This document shows, in pieces, positions 25,296-34,218 of a stretch of 64,000 bases of DNA; position 1 is the stretch's first letter; the number at the start of each line of letters is the position of its first letter. Source of the stretch: Apilactobacillus kunkeei (GTDB taxonomy: Bacteria > Bacillota > Bacilli > Lactobacillales > Lactobacillaceae); the NCBI RefSeq assembly GCF_005930975.1, contig NZ_VBSE01000043.1, positions 62,001-126,000 on the forward strand. The letters run 5' to 3'. The notes beneath the pieces are model-generated. The model saw only the letters and a program-made list of their open reading frames with translations, was not told the origin of the DNA and made no database searches. Position numbers and translations under genes: made by a program.

Positions 25296-26426
25296 TTATC
25301 TCATAACACTATCATTGCCGATCAAATCATCGACATCTTTATCTGAATTATAATACTTAACCTTCTTATCATTCATATTAACACTATATGCCAAATAAAA
25401 AGTAGTCATATCAATTGGATTCAAAATTGAATCTAGTGATTTAACCGTCGGGTTATTAATTGCACTAGGTGGGAATCCTGTATTTTTATATAAATTATAA
25501 GGGGTATCCGCATCATAATCTTTCTTTGAAAGTTTTTGCCCAGAAACTTTACCATTAGCATACCTAATAGAAGATTGCACTTCAAGAGGTAAATTACTAT
25601 TTAGACGATTATATAATATTCCTGCAATCTTTTCTTGATCATTTTTATCAACATGATTGTGTTCGATAAATGAAGCCAAAGTAATTGCTTCATCGACTGT
25701 TAGGTTTTGTTTCTTTATTTCTTTGAAATATGGACTAAATTCATAATTAGTCTTAGCAACCATTTGATTAACAATTTGTTTCAAGGTGACATTTTTTTGT
25801 GAATTATATGTGGCTGGGTATAGGTAACCTTCTAACACATATTTTCTATTTTTTGCCTTGAATGCTGAATCTAAAAGTTTAGGATATTTCTTCTTTAATT
25901 GATTCAAAAAGTCTGTGTCCTTCATTAACTTCTTAAAGTCGGCACTTGAATATTCACTACTTTGTTCTATCGATTGGGCGATTTCGTCGATGTTGTCACC
26001 TTCACGAACAAGTAATCTCCCATATTTACCTTGTAATGGTTGAGCTGATCCACCTTTTTTCAACTTATCAGCAATTTTTTGCAAACTCATTGAAGGTGAA
26101 AGTTCGTAATAACCTGCTTTCAGTCCTGAATAGTTATGACTATTAACAAAATAGTCGAATACTAAACCACTTTTAACAATTTTACTTTCTTGTAATATTG
26201 ATCCAATTTTCTTATCGGAAGCACCCATTGGGATTTGAACTTGTATTAATTCTTTATCCTTAGGATTCAATGGTTTTAGTGATTCTTTAACGTATTGATG
26301 TCCAAGAATAAATATAAAAATACCCAAAACTATTAAGATGGCGATAATACTTAGTGAAATCTTTTTGCCTAAATTAGCGTGCTTCTTTTCGAAATCATTG
26401 GAGTTCTTTTCTTCATTCAAATCCAT
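25296..26426 (-). CDS. mltG: Endolytic peptidoglycan transglycosylase MltG (YceG-like)
   Basis: MltG cuts nascent glycan strands and sets their length. A cytosolic N-terminus (about 25 residues) precedes a transmembrane helix (about 26-46). A LysM-like part follows (RLLVREGDNIDEIAQSI). The YceG core has ASFIEHNH, whose Glu matches the catalytic position, NRLNSNLPLEVQSSIRYA and TPYNLYKNTGFPPSAINNP. The start is uncertain: the first ATG is only two bases after GGAGG, whereas a TTG two codons later (26420) has eight-base spacing. It lies 16 bases after pheT. Confidence 0.94.
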   Translation of the reverse strand: MDLNEEKNSNDFEKKHANLGKKISLSIIAILIVLGIFIFILGHQYVKESLKPLNPKDKELIQVQIPMGASDKKIGSILQESKIVKSGLVFDYFVNSHNYSGLKAGYYELSPSMSLQKIADKLKKGGSAQPLQGKYGRLLVREGDNIDEIAQSIEQSSEYSSADFKKLMKDTDFLNQLKKKYPKLLDSAFKAKNRKYVLEGYLYPATYNSQKNVTLKQIVNQMVAKTNYEFSPYFKEIKKQNLTVDEAITLASFIEHNHVDKNDQEKIAGILYNRLNSNLPLEVQSSIRYANGKVSGQKLSKKDYDADTPYNLYKNTGFPPSAINNPTVKSLDSILNPIDMTTFYLAYSVNMNDKKVKYYNSDKDVDDLIGNDSVMR

Positions 26427-26442
26427 TTCCTCCAGTTAAAAA

Positions 26443-28854
26443 TTAACGTATTTCTACATTGAATTCTTTTTCAAGATTTCTTTGCACTTTTTCCATTGCA
26501 TTATTTACATCATCATCAACTAAGGTATCATGTTTGTTTTGGAATGTTAGTGAATATGCTAATGACTTTTTACCTTCAGGAACATGTTCACCTTCATATA
26601 GGTCAAACAACTTAACATCCACTAAGTATGCTCCACCACGTTTTTCAATTACTTTCACAATTTCATCGTTCTGAGTATCCCTGTCAATTAACATTGCAAT
26701 ATCACGCTTAATTGATGGATATTTTGAAACCAGTTCATAGCTTTGTTCTTTCTTAGGTAAATTGATGATTGTTTGTAGGTTTAAGTCAAAAACATAAGTT
26801 TCATTAATCTTAAATTGCTTTGCAACCTTTGGATGAACTTGTCCAACAAAACCAACATAGTGACCATGAACAAAAATATCAGCAGTTCTACCTGGGTGCA
26901 TTTCTGGATAAGATTCATTAGCAACGTAGCTAATTTCACCGTTTAAGCCAATTGTTTCCAAATATTCATTAACAATTCCCTTAATTCGGAAGAAATCAAC
27001 ATTCTTAGCGGGTTGATTCCATGAATTATCAACAAGTGAACCAGTCATCGCACCAGCTAAATGTTCTATTTCATCTGGTTTAACAACATTTTCATTTTCC
27101 TTATGGAACACACGACCTTGTTCGTATAAGGAAATATTATCAACTCTTCTAGCCTTATTGTATGCAATGTCATCTAATAGTCCTGTAACTAAATTCATTC
27201 TTAACGTAGTATGGTCACTACTCATTGGGTAACTTAAATCGGTTTTAACTGATTCACTCATCATGAACATCTTAGCTTTTTCTTCAGTAGTCAAAGCATA
27301 TGAAATTGCATGAGTTAAACCTAGACCTTCTAGAATATTACGACTATCTCTGATTAATTGTTGTTCAGGGTTTAATCCGCCAGTAGTCATAGTAGTTGTT
27401 GGTAAGGTGCTTGGTAAGTTATCGTATCCGTATATTCTGGCAACTTCTTCAATTAGGTCGGCTTGGATATGAATATCACCACGTCTAGTTGGAATTGTTA
27501 CAACTAAGTCATCACCATTAGCATTAACTTCAAAGCCAAGTCTTTCAAAAATATCTGTAACTTCTAAAGCATTTAATTCCATACCTAGTACATGATTAAT
27601 ACGAGCAACTGAGATTTCAATAATAGCCTTCTTTGCATCATACTTGCTACCAACTAAAACATCGCTAGTAACAGAACCATTAGCAATTTTTCTAGCCATT
27701 TCACTAGCTGAAGATAGTACATCTTCAACAGCCATTGGATCTACACCGCGTTCAAAACGTTGTGATGCTTCAGTATGAATAACGTGTTTTCTAGCCATTT
27801 TTCTAACTTTAATTGGGTCAAAGATAGCACATTCGAACAATACGTTCTTGGTATCAGTGGTAATTGAACTATCCATACCACCAATTACACCTGCCATTGC
27901 AATCGGACCATTGTCATCAGCAACTACTAAGTCATTTGAATCTAATTCCACTTCGTTTTCATCTAAAGTAGTAATCTTTTCACCGTCATTAGCGTATCTA
28001 ACTGATACACTTCCTGAAAGTTTATCTAAGTCATATGCGTGCATTGGTTGACCAAATTTAAGCATTGAATAGTTTGTGATATCAACAATGTTATTTACTG
28101 GTTTAATCCCAGCATTCCAAAGTCTAACTTGCATCCATAGTGGACTTGGTTTTACTTCAACGTCGTTAACAACACGGTTTAAATAAGTCCATGCAATTTC
28201 ATTGTTAACGTCACTTTTAATCTGATCAGATGTCAATTTCTCTGAAGTTTCGTTGACTTTGTCTAAATCAAATTTAGCTGGTTTGTTGTAAATAGCCGAT
28301 AAGTCATGAACAGTACCGTAGATACTAAGCATATCACCACGATTTGGAGTCACGTCTAAATCAATTAGTGCATCATCCATACCAAGATACTTGTAGACAT
28401 CGTCACCCAATGTAGCATCGTCAGGTAAGAAGTAAATACCATCAGCCCATTCCTTTGGTACGACATCCTTAGGGTAACCAATTTCATCTAGTGCACAAAG
28501 CATCCCATTAGATTGAACACCACGCATCTTTGATTTTTTAATTTTCATGTTATCAGCAACTCTCGCACCAGATAGAGCTGTAATCACGTTTTTTCCTACT
28601 TGAGCATTAGGAGCTCCACAGACAATTTGAACTGGTTCATCTTCACCAACATCAACTTGGCAAATGTGTAAGTGATCTGAGTCTGGATGGTTTTCCATTT
28701 CAACAATCTTACCTACAACGATTTTTTTTAGTCCATCGCTAGGTTTGATAACAGAGTCAACTTCGACTGATGAACGTTCAATTTTTTCGGCTAATTCGTC
28801 AGCAGGAATATCTAAATCAATGTATTCCTTTAGCCAATTATATGAAATTTTCAT
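26443..28854 (-). CDS. pheT: Phenylalanyl-tRNA synthetase beta subunit
   Basis: The 803-residue beta subunit of the (alpha-beta)2 synthetase recognises tRNA and edits mischarged Tyr. An EMAP-like tRNA-binding domain lies at about 40-150 (ENHPDSDHLHICQVDVGE). The B3/B4 editing core contains DLDVTPNRGDMLSIYG and GQPMHAYDLDKL. The B5 domain has the RRGDIHIQADLIEEVARIYGYD motif. A C-terminal ferredoxin-like anticodon-binding domain ends the protein. It lies 12 bases after pheS under the T-box leader. Confidence 0.98.
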   Translation of the reverse strand: MKISYNWLKEYIDLDIPADELAEKIERSSVEVDSVIKPSDGLKKIVVGKIVEMENHPDSDHLHICQVDVGEDEPVQIVCGAPNAQVGKNVITALSGARVADNMKIKKSKMRGVQSNGMLCALDEIGYPKDVVPKEWADGIYFLPDDATLGDDVYKYLGMDDALIDLDVTPNRGDMLSIYGTVHDLSAIYNKPAKFDLDKVNETSEKLTSDQIKSDVNNEIAWTYLNRVVNDVEVKPSPLWMQVRLWNAGIKPVNNIVDITNYSMLKFGQPMHAYDLDKLSGSVSVRYANDGEKITTLDENEVELDSNDLVVADDNGPIAMAGVIGGMDSSITTDTKNVLFECAIFDPIKVRKMARKHVIHTEASQRFERGVDPMAVEDVLSSASEMARKIANGSVTSDVLVGSKYDAKKAIIEISVARINHVLGMELNALEVTDIFERLGFEVNANGDDLVVTIPTRRGDIHIQADLIEEVARIYGYDNLPSTLPTTTMTTGGLNPEQQLIRDSRNILEGLGLTHAISYALTTEEKAKMFMMSESVKTDLSYPMSSDHTTLRMNLVTGLLDDIAYNKARRVDNISLYEQGRVFHKENENVVKPDEIEHLAGAMTGSLVDNSWNQPAKNVDFFRIKGIVNEYLETIGLNGEISYVANESYPEMHPGRTADIFVHGHYVGFVGQVHPKVAKQFKINETYVFDLNLQTIINLPKKEQSYELVSKYPSIKRDIAMLIDRDTQNDEIVKVIEKRGGAYLVDVKLFDLYEGEHVPEGKKSLAYSLTFQNKHDTLVDDDVNNAMEKVQRNLEKEFNVEIR

Positions 28855-28866
28855 TAGTATCTCTCC

Positions 28867-29907
28867 TTAATTAAATTGCGATAAAAATCTAACATCGTTT
28901 AGGTAGAAATCACGAATATCTTCTACACCGTATTTCAACATTGCAAAACGATCTGGGCCAAGTCCAAATGCAAAACCACCGTATACGTCAGCATCTACAC
29001 CAGCCATCTTCAATACATTTGGATGTACCATTCCAGCACCTAGAACTTCGATCCATCCTGAGTGCTTACATACATCACAACCTTTACCATCACACTTGAA
29101 ACAAGTAACATCTGCTTCAACTGATGGTTCAGTAAATGGGAAGTAACTTGGTCTCAAACGAATATCGTACTTGTTACCAAACAATTGATGCAATAGATAT
29201 TCAAGGGTTCCCTTTAAGTCACCCATTGTAATATTCTTGTCAATCACGATTCCTTCTACTTGATGGAATTGGTGTGAATGAGTAGGGTCATCCGTATCAC
29301 GTCTGTATACAACACCGGGTGAAATCATTTTTAATGGTCCCTTGCTAAAATCATGTTTTTCAAGAGTTCGTGCTTGCATGGGAGAAGTTTGAGTTCTCAT
29401 CAATATTTCTTTAGTAATATAAAAGGTATCTTGCATATCTCTAGCAGGATGATCCTTTGGCAGGTTCATCATTTCAAAGTTATACTTATCTTCTTCTACT
29501 TCTGGACCGCTTTTAACTTCGTAACCCATACCGATGAACATGTCACAAATTTCATCAATAATTGATTGAATAACATGTGGATGTCCCTTAGCCACTGGAG
29601 TACTTGGAAGAGTAACATCAATCTTTTCAGCAACTAGTTGTTCTTCTAAGGCCTTATTTTCTAACTCTGCTAATTTTGAATCTAAAGCATTTTGAATCTC
29701 ATCTCTGATTTCGTTAGCATAGCTACCAACTTCAGGTCTTTTTTCAACTGGTAAGTCCTTAATACCTCTTAATGCCTGAGTAATTGGACCTTTTTTACCA
29801 AGTAAATTAACTTTAATTTCTTTAGTAATTTCGTTAACGTCAGTTGCTTGATTGATTTGATTAATTCCATCATCACGCAACTTGGTTAAATCATCTTTTA
29901 ATGACAT
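28867..29907 (-). CDS. pheS: Phenylalanyl-tRNA synthetase alpha subunit
   Basis: The 346-residue catalytic alpha subunit. An N-terminal coiled coil (1-90) contacts tRNA. Class II motif 2 lies in [19 protein letters not shown], followed by [14 protein letters not shown]. The C-terminal [13 protein letters not shown] is motif 3. [13 protein letters not shown] insertion forms a four-cysteine cluster that could bind zinc. The start ATG has GAGAGGAG upstream. Expression is controlled by the T-box leader at 29930-30163. Confidence 0.98.
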   Translation of the reverse strand: MSLKDDLTKLRDDGINQINQATDVNEITKEIKVNLLGKKGPITQALRGIKDLPVEKRPEVGSYANEIRDEIQNALDSKLAELENKALEEQLVAEKIDVTLPSTPVAKGHPHVIQSIIDEICDMFIGMGYEVKSGPEVEEDKYNFEMMNLPKDHPARDMQDTFYITKEILMRTQTSPMQARTLEKHDFSKGPLKMISPGVVYRRDTDDPTHSHQFHQVEGIVIDKNITMGDLKGTLEYLLHQLFGNKYDIRLRPSYFPFTEPSVEADVTCFKCDGKGCDVCKHSGWIEVLGAGMVHPNVLKMAGVDADVYGGFAFGLGPDRFAMLKYGVEDIRDFYLNDVRFLSQFN

Positions 29908-29929
29908 AGTATTCTCCTCTCATTTCAAC

Positions 29930-30163
29930 AAAAAAAGCCCCATCCCAAAAGGGACGAAGCTTCGCGGTACCACCCTAGTTTATAAACTGCTGTTTGCAAT
30001 TCATACACTTAAAATCCATAACGGTGGAATACCGGATTATTTTTCGTTAATTATAACTCCCAATATCAGTTCAGAAAATGAATTCGGCTAACTTATGACT
30101 ACTCTCATCAAACGCAGTCTTTCTGTACTGTTTGTCGCCTACTAATTTTTCTTCAACACATTT
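29930..30163 (-). promoter_or_regulatory. T-box riboswitch (Phe) controlling pheST
   Basis: The leader of about 230 nt ends with the T-box sequence AGGGTGGTACCGCG (29963-29976). The terminator follows: AGCTTCGTCCC, TTTT loop, GGGATGGGGCT, then seven T (29936-29961). Stem I contains AGTAG and GAGAGTAG elements. Two UUC triplets occur where the specifier is expected (30080-30082 and 30074-30076), both Phe codons. Uncharged tRNA-Phe should favour the antiterminator and switch the operon on. Confidence 0.95.
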
Positions 30164-30169
30164 ATCTAA

Positions 30170-30198
30170 ATAATATCTTAAAAAAACTAGTCGGTCAA
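30170..30198 (-). promoter_or_regulatory. Promoter of the pheST T-box transcript
   Basis: TTGACC, 17 bases, TATTAT on the minus strand. The -35 lies just after the HxlR-gene stop codon (30201-30203). Confidence 0.75.
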
Positions 30199-30200
30199 GA

Positions 30201-30548
30201 TTAATCGTTAATATCACACCATTGATCTGACCAGTTATGAATTTCTTCCATGATTGGACCCAATGCTTCTCCTTTTTCAGTTAATTCATATTGAATTAAT
30301 GAAGAATCACAAAATGTTTTACGAGTAATGATACCGTCTTCTTCAAGCTCTTTTAGTCTTTCAACTAGTACTCGATCACTACATTTAGAAACTACTTTAG
30401 CAATACATTTAAAACGTTGGGGCCCATTCACTAAAAGTGTTTCAATAATTAAACCATTCCACTTTTTTCCTAACATTTGAAAAGTTTGTTCAAACTTTGG
30501 ACACAAATGAAAATCGATTGTGGTACTCATTTGACTTTCTTTTGCCAT
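30201..30548 (-). CDS. HxlR family winged-helix transcriptional regulator
   Basis: 115 residues with the HxlR/DUF24 pattern: the Cys16 before the fold (FHLCPKFEQ), GKKWNGLIIETLL, GPQRFKCIAKVVSKCSDRVLVERLKELEEDGII, then YELTEKGEALGPIMEEIHNW. HxlR proteins bind DNA as dimers, and several sense quinones or aldehydes through the N-terminal Cys. This one has five cysteines (16, 48, 56, 80, 111), which is many for the size. ATG 30548 is preceded by AAGGAGG and overlaps the HD gene by 22 bases, so the two are probably coupled. Confidence 0.88.
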   Translation of the reverse strand: MAKESQMSTTIDFHLCPKFEQTFQMLGKKWNGLIIETLLVNGPQRFKCIAKVVSKCSDRVLVERLKELEEDGIITRKTFCDSSLIQYELTEKGEALGPIMEEIHNWSDQWCDIND

Positions 30549-31054
30549 GAATTAACCTCCTTTTTACCGTGTCTATTTTTAATTCTGTCTTTTAAATTTT
30601 GATATTTTGGTGCGAAATATTCCCGAATAGCATCATAGTCATCGATAAGTGAAACAACCACACTTTCCGCATATTTAGGCTTTGTCAAAGTTAATCCCCA
30701 CATATGTTTAGTAATGATATCTCTTTCCTTATCATTTAACTTAGTTATTTTTTCAGCGTTTCTAAGTGCTACCCTTGGGTGCATATATGCATGTGATCCT
30801 AGGCGAAACTTACTTACTCGCCAATCGTAGAAAAATAAATCATGCAATAATCCACCACGAGCTGTAGCCTTAGCATCTAAGCCAAATCTCTTAGCAATTA
30901 AATAGCTTTCATATGAAACATGAATACAATGCTGTAAACGAGTTGATGAATGATGTTGGATATAGTTATCTAGTCTCAATACTTCTGGACTACTTAGTAA
31001 ATCAGAAACATAGCTAACATATTCTTTATCATTTCGCCATGCATCTTCTTTCAA
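30527..31054 (-). CDS. HD domain phosphohydrolase
   Basis: 175 residues. The metal-binding HD pattern is visible: HCIHVSYESYLIAKRFGLD, then GGLLHDLFFYD (the HD pair), a following His in SHAYMHPRVAL and a late Asp in VSLIDDYDAI. Such proteins hydrolyse phosphomonoesters or nucleotides; the substrate is unknown. It precedes and overlaps the HxlR regulator gene and lies 24 bases after the rRNA methyltransferase gene. Confidence 0.85.
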   Translation of the reverse strand: MKEDAWRNDKEYVSYVSDLLSSPEVLRLDNYIQHHSSTRLQHCIHVSYESYLIAKRFGLDAKATARGGLLHDLFFYDWRVSKFRLGSHAYMHPRVALRNAEKITKLNDKERDIITKHMWGLTLTKPKYAESVVVSLIDDYDAIREYFAPKYQNLKDRIKNRHGKKEVNSWQKKVK

Positions 31055-31078
31055 TATACTATCTCCTAACTCAATAAT

Positions 31079-31849
31079 TTATTTTTTAAGATGGAACATT
31101 GCGATTCCAGCAGCAATAGCTACATTAAGTGATTCTGCTTTTCCCTTTATAGGAATATATAAATTTTTTGTGGTTTGGTCAAGTATTTTATCTTGCATAC
31201 CATTACCTTCGTTTCCCATTACTAAGGCAAATGAATCCTGTTTTTCGATTTGATCATAACTTACGGCTTGCGGATTTAATTCCGTTCCATAGACCGGCAC
31301 ATTGTTTTCCTTAAACTTACCAATCCAATCAAGTAAGTCCCCTTCCAGTAACTTTAGATGAAATTGGCTGCCCTGCATTGAACGTAAAACCTTTGGGTTA
31401 AATTGACTAGATGTTCCTTCACCGAAGATAACACCATCAAAACCAGCTGCATCTGCCGTTCTGACCATTGTTCCAATGTTTCCTGGATCTTGAATTTGAT
31501 CCAATAGAAGCCAAGATCCATTCATATCTGATGAATCAAAGTAGTCTTTTTCTGGTAACTCCACAATTCCAAAAATTCCTTGAGGAGTTGATGTTGAGCC
31601 CAATGTTCTTGAAACATCATCAGTAATTTCAATTACTTCACCACCAAAAGAATCAATTTCATTTTGATGTAATTCATATTGTTTATTTGTTGTTAGTACA
31701 ACTTCAACGTTTTGGTTAGCATTAATTGCTTCAGATACCAAATGCCAACTTTCCAAAATATATTGGTTACTATTTAAACGGCCCTTTTTGTTTTTTAACT
31801 TTGACCATTTTTTTACTCGTTCATTTTTTGCAGAAACAATTTTTTCCAT
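31079..31849 (-). CDS. SpoU/TrmH family RNA 2'-O-methyltransferase
   Basis: 256 residues. An N-terminal substrate-binding domain (NERVKKWSKLKNKKGR...YILESWHLV) is followed by the knotted SPOUT domain: LLLDQIQDPGNIGTMVRTADAAG (motif 1), ALVMGNEGNGM (motif 2) and IPIKGKAESLNVAIAAG (motif 3). It resembles RlmB/YsgA-type 23S rRNA methyltransferases; the exact nucleotide is not known. ATG 31849 is preferred because the family begins MEKIVSAKNERVK. The AAAGGGG site is 12 bases upstream, rather far. It is divergent from acyP. Confidence 0.9.
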   Translation of the reverse strand: MEKIVSAKNERVKKWSKLKNKKGRLNSNQYILESWHLVSEAINANQNVEVVLTTNKQYELHQNEIDSFGGEVIEITDDVSRTLGSTSTPQGIFGIVELPEKDYFDSSDMNGSWLLLDQIQDPGNIGTMVRTADAAGFDGVIFGEGTSSQFNPKVLRSMQGSQFHLKLLEGDLLDWIGKFKENNVPVYGTELNPQAVSYDQIEKQDSFALVMGNEGNGMQDKILDQTTKNLYIPIKGKAESLNVAIAAGIAMFHLKK

Positions 31850-31951
31850 TACTGGATATGACCCCTTTAAATTAATTATCTTTCCTATTATTTTAGCATA
31901 ATAATCGAATAAAACATATATGTTACTATTATTTAGTAAGGAGGAATCAAT

Positions 31952-32227
31952 ATGAATAATAAAAATATCGAAATCATCGTTTTCGGGAAGGTGCAAGGTG
32001 TTGGATTTAGATACAGTACCAAAAAAGTAGCTGATAGATTTAATCTAAATGGTTTTGTCCAAAATCTAATCGACGGTACCGTCTTAATTCACGTTAATGG
32101 TGAAGCATCAATTGTCGATGAATTTACTTCTAAAATTAAAGATTCGCCTACACCATATGGTCATGTGGATAATATAAAAGTAACTAATATCAACGAAATC
32201 AATGATAAAGGGTTTATAATAAAATAA
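31952..32227 (+). CDS. acyP: Acylphosphatase
   Basis: A 91-residue cytosolic enzyme that hydrolyses carboxyl-phosphate bonds. The phosphate-binding loop GKVQGVGFRYS holds the catalytic Arg, and the Asn of GFVQNL completes the active site. ATG 31952 has AAGGAGGA upstream. It lies 75 bases before yidC on the plus strand, the usual pairing in lactobacilli, and is divergent from the rRNA methyltransferase gene. Confidence 0.95.
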   Translation: MNNKNIEIIVFGKVQGVGFRYSTKKVADRFNLNGFVQNLIDGTVLIHVNGEASIVDEFTSKIKDSPTPYGHVDNIKVTNINEINDKGFIIK

Positions 32228-32270
32228 TTCGTATTTTTATCTGATATAATTCCAATTTTCTGGTATTATT

Positions 32271-32285
32271 GTAAATGAAATTTAC
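32271..32285 (+). other. Small hairpin just upstream of the yidC ribosome site
   Basis: GTAAAT, GAA loop, ATTTAC, directly followed by AGGAAAGG. It could affect ribosome access, but six AT-rich pairs is weak. Confidence 0.35.
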
Positions 32286-32302
32286 AGGAAAGGTTTTTTG
32301 TA

Positions 32303-33232
32303 ATGAAAAAATTAAAGAGATTCAGTGCCTTATCTTTGATTGGATTAATGGCTTTAGTCCTATCTGGATGTGTACGTGTGGATTCAAATGGTAAACCATA
32401 TGGTCTTACATATGAATACCTTGCGCTTCCAGGTCAACACATTCTAGACTTTATTGCTAGATTCTTTGGTGGATATGGTTGGGCAATTATCATTTTAACC
32501 ATTATTGTTAGAATGATTTTACTTCCTGCAATGATTAGTCAAACTAAGAAGTCTACAATCATGCAGGAAAAGATGAGCTTTATCAAGCCTAAGATGCAAG
32601 AAATTCAAGAAAGACAAAAAAATGCTTCTTCTAAAGAAGAACAAATGAAGATTCAACAGGAAATGATGCAACTTTATAAGGATAACAACATTAGTATGGC
32701 AGGTGGTATTGGTTGTCTACCATTAATCATTCAAATGCCAATTTACCTTGCTTTATATAACGGAATTCGTTTCTCACCGGAAGTTTCACACACTATGTTC
32801 TTAGGTGTAAAACTTGGTGATAAAAGTTTAATCCTAGTTGTGTTATCATTCTTAGCTTATGTTGTACAAGGATACTTGATGACATTAGGTCTTCCTGAAG
32901 ATCAAAAGAAACAAATGAAGATGATGTCATACTTTACGCCAATCATGATTGTATTGGTAACATTTAGCGCTCCTGCTGGACTAGGTATTTACTTCTTTAT
33001 TAGTGGATTATTTGCTTGTTTACAAACATTAATTATTAACATGTATCGTCCAAAGATTAGAGCCGAAGTTGAAGCACAAGCAGCAGCTCAAGCTCAAAGT
33101 GATGAAAAAGTAATTCTGCACGATGTAGAAGAAGATAATTCATCAAACGAACATAAACAAATCGATACGGTTGAAGAACATGAAACTCATGAAGATTTGA
33201 GAAAACGTAATTCAGGCAAACAGAATAGGTAA
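32303..33232 (+). CDS. yidC: Membrane protein insertase YidC/OxaA (lipoprotein form)
   Basis: 309 residues. The signal peptide ends in the lipobox LSGC (Cys23), so it is a lipoprotein as in other Firmicutes YidC. Five membrane helices follow. The hydrophilic-groove Arg lies in ILTIIVRMILLPAM. The coiled coil between helices 1 and 2 is KPKMQEIQERQKNASSKEEQ. The cytosolic C-terminal tail is long, with acidic and basic residues and a basic end (RKRNSGKQNR). This resembles the YidC2 type, which binds ribosomes. It inserts membrane proteins with or without Sec. Confidence 0.94.
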   Translation: MKKLKRFSALSLIGLMALVLSGCVRVDSNGKPYGLTYEYLALPGQHILDFIARFFGGYGWAIIILTIIVRMILLPAMISQTKKSTIMQEKMSFIKPKMQEIQERQKNASSKEEQMKIQQEMMQLYKDNNISMAGGIGCLPLIIQMPIYLALYNGIRFSPEVSHTMFLGVKLGDKSLILVVLSFLAYVVQGYLMTLGLPEDQKKQMKMMSYFTPIMIVLVTFSAPAGLGIYFFISGLFACLQTLIINMYRPKIRAEVEAQAAAQAQSDEKVILHDVEEDNSSNEHKQIDTVEEHETHEDLRKRNSGKQNR

Positions 33233-33241
33233 AATAAAAAA

Positions 33242-33258
33242 ACACCCTTAAAAGGTGT
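33242..33258. terminator. Bidirectional terminator (yidC and galM)
   Basis: ACACC, CTTAAAA loop, GGTGT, flanked by A7 and T7, so it serves convergent yidC (stop 33232) and galM (stop 33276). Confidence 0.85.
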
Positions 33259-33275
33259 TTTTTTATTACATATTT

Positions 33276-34151
33276 TTAGAAGAATAATAAATCATACTTA
33301 GCAGTAAATTTTTTATCTGGAGTAATTTTATTAATTCCAACTTTATGTTCAATTTTTCCATCAGTATGAACATCGTCCGCAATTCCCCACCATGGTTCAA
33401 GACAAACGAAAGGAGCATCCTTTGCAGACCATAATCCACCATATTCAATATTGTAGGCAGTCATCGATACTCCATGATCGGAAACATCATTAGATAAAAT
33501 GGTTGTAAACTCTTTATTCTTAATTTCAATCACTTTAGCATCATCATAAAACAATTCATGCGACAGTGGAATTGGCTGGTCTAAATCGATTTGTTCAACA
33601 CTTTCAAAGTTGGCATATGGAACATCAAATTGGATTTGATTGTATGTTCCTTTATTAGCAAATTTAACAGAATAATCATTATATTTTTCACTACCATCCT
33701 TTACCAGAGGAACATTGAATGCAGGATGGGTACCGATAGAGAAGTACATTTCCCTAGTATCATTGTTAAACACGTTGATGTTAGTAGACAACTTATAATT
33801 ATCCAATTCATAGTGAATAACTAGTTTAAAAGAAAAAGGATACAACTTCTTAGTTTCTTCATTGCTAACAAGTTGCAAATCAATCCAATTACTGCCTTGG
33901 TCTAAAACATCAAATTCCATATCTCTTGCGAAGCCATGTTGACCCATTTCGTAAGTCTTGCCATCATAGGTATATTGATTGTCCTTTAGACGTCCAACAA
34001 TTGGGAATAAAATTGGCGCATGACGAGACCAATATCTTTTATCACCAGACCAAATGTATTCTATACCATCAGTACTTTTAACACTATTAATTTCAGCACC
34101 ATGCGTATTAATTTTAACTTTTAAGTATTCATTACTAATTGTTTTAATCAT
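33276..34151 (-). CDS. Aldose 1-epimerase family protein (LacX/YihR-like)
   Basis: 291 residues of the galactose mutarotase fold. Likely catalytic residues are visible: His in MGQHGFARD, His in SIGTHPAFNVP, and Glu in CLEPWWG. The short length and N-terminal VKINTHGAEINSVKS place it in the LacX-like branch rather than classic GalM, so the sugar is uncertain. It interconverts alpha and beta anomers of hexoses or their phosphates. A promoter with an embedded cre site indicates carbon catabolite repression. Confidence 0.88.
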   Translation of the reverse strand: MIKTISNEYLKVKINTHGAEINSVKSTDGIEYIWSGDKRYWSRHAPILFPIVGRLKDNQYTYDGKTYEMGQHGFARDMEFDVLDQGSNWIDLQLVSNEETKKLYPFSFKLVIHYELDNYKLSTNINVFNNDTREMYFSIGTHPAFNVPLVKDGSEKYNDYSVKFANKGTYNQIQFDVPYANFESVEQIDLDQPIPLSHELFYDDAKVIEIKNKEFTTILSNDVSDHGVSMTAYNIEYGGLWSAKDAPFVCLEPWWGIADDVHTDGKIEHKVGINKITPDKKFTAKYDLLFF

Positions 34152-34180
34152 AGTCTCCCCCCTAACAAATCGGTAACTAC

Positions 34181-34210
34181 ATTTTACAATAAAGCGCTTT
34201 CATAATGCAA
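34181..34210 (-). promoter_or_regulatory. Promoter of the aldose-epimerase gene
   Basis: TTGCAT, 18 bases, TAAAAT on the minus strand, between the xerC stop and the epimerase start. Confidence 0.6.
34189..34203 (-). promoter_or_regulatory. Catabolite-responsive element (CcpA site)
   Basis: ATGAAAGCGCTTTAT matches the cre consensus, with a perfect AAAGCGCTTT palindrome. It lies between the -35 and -10, a position that causes repression. Confidence 0.8.
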
Positions 34211-34218
34211 TTATTAAG

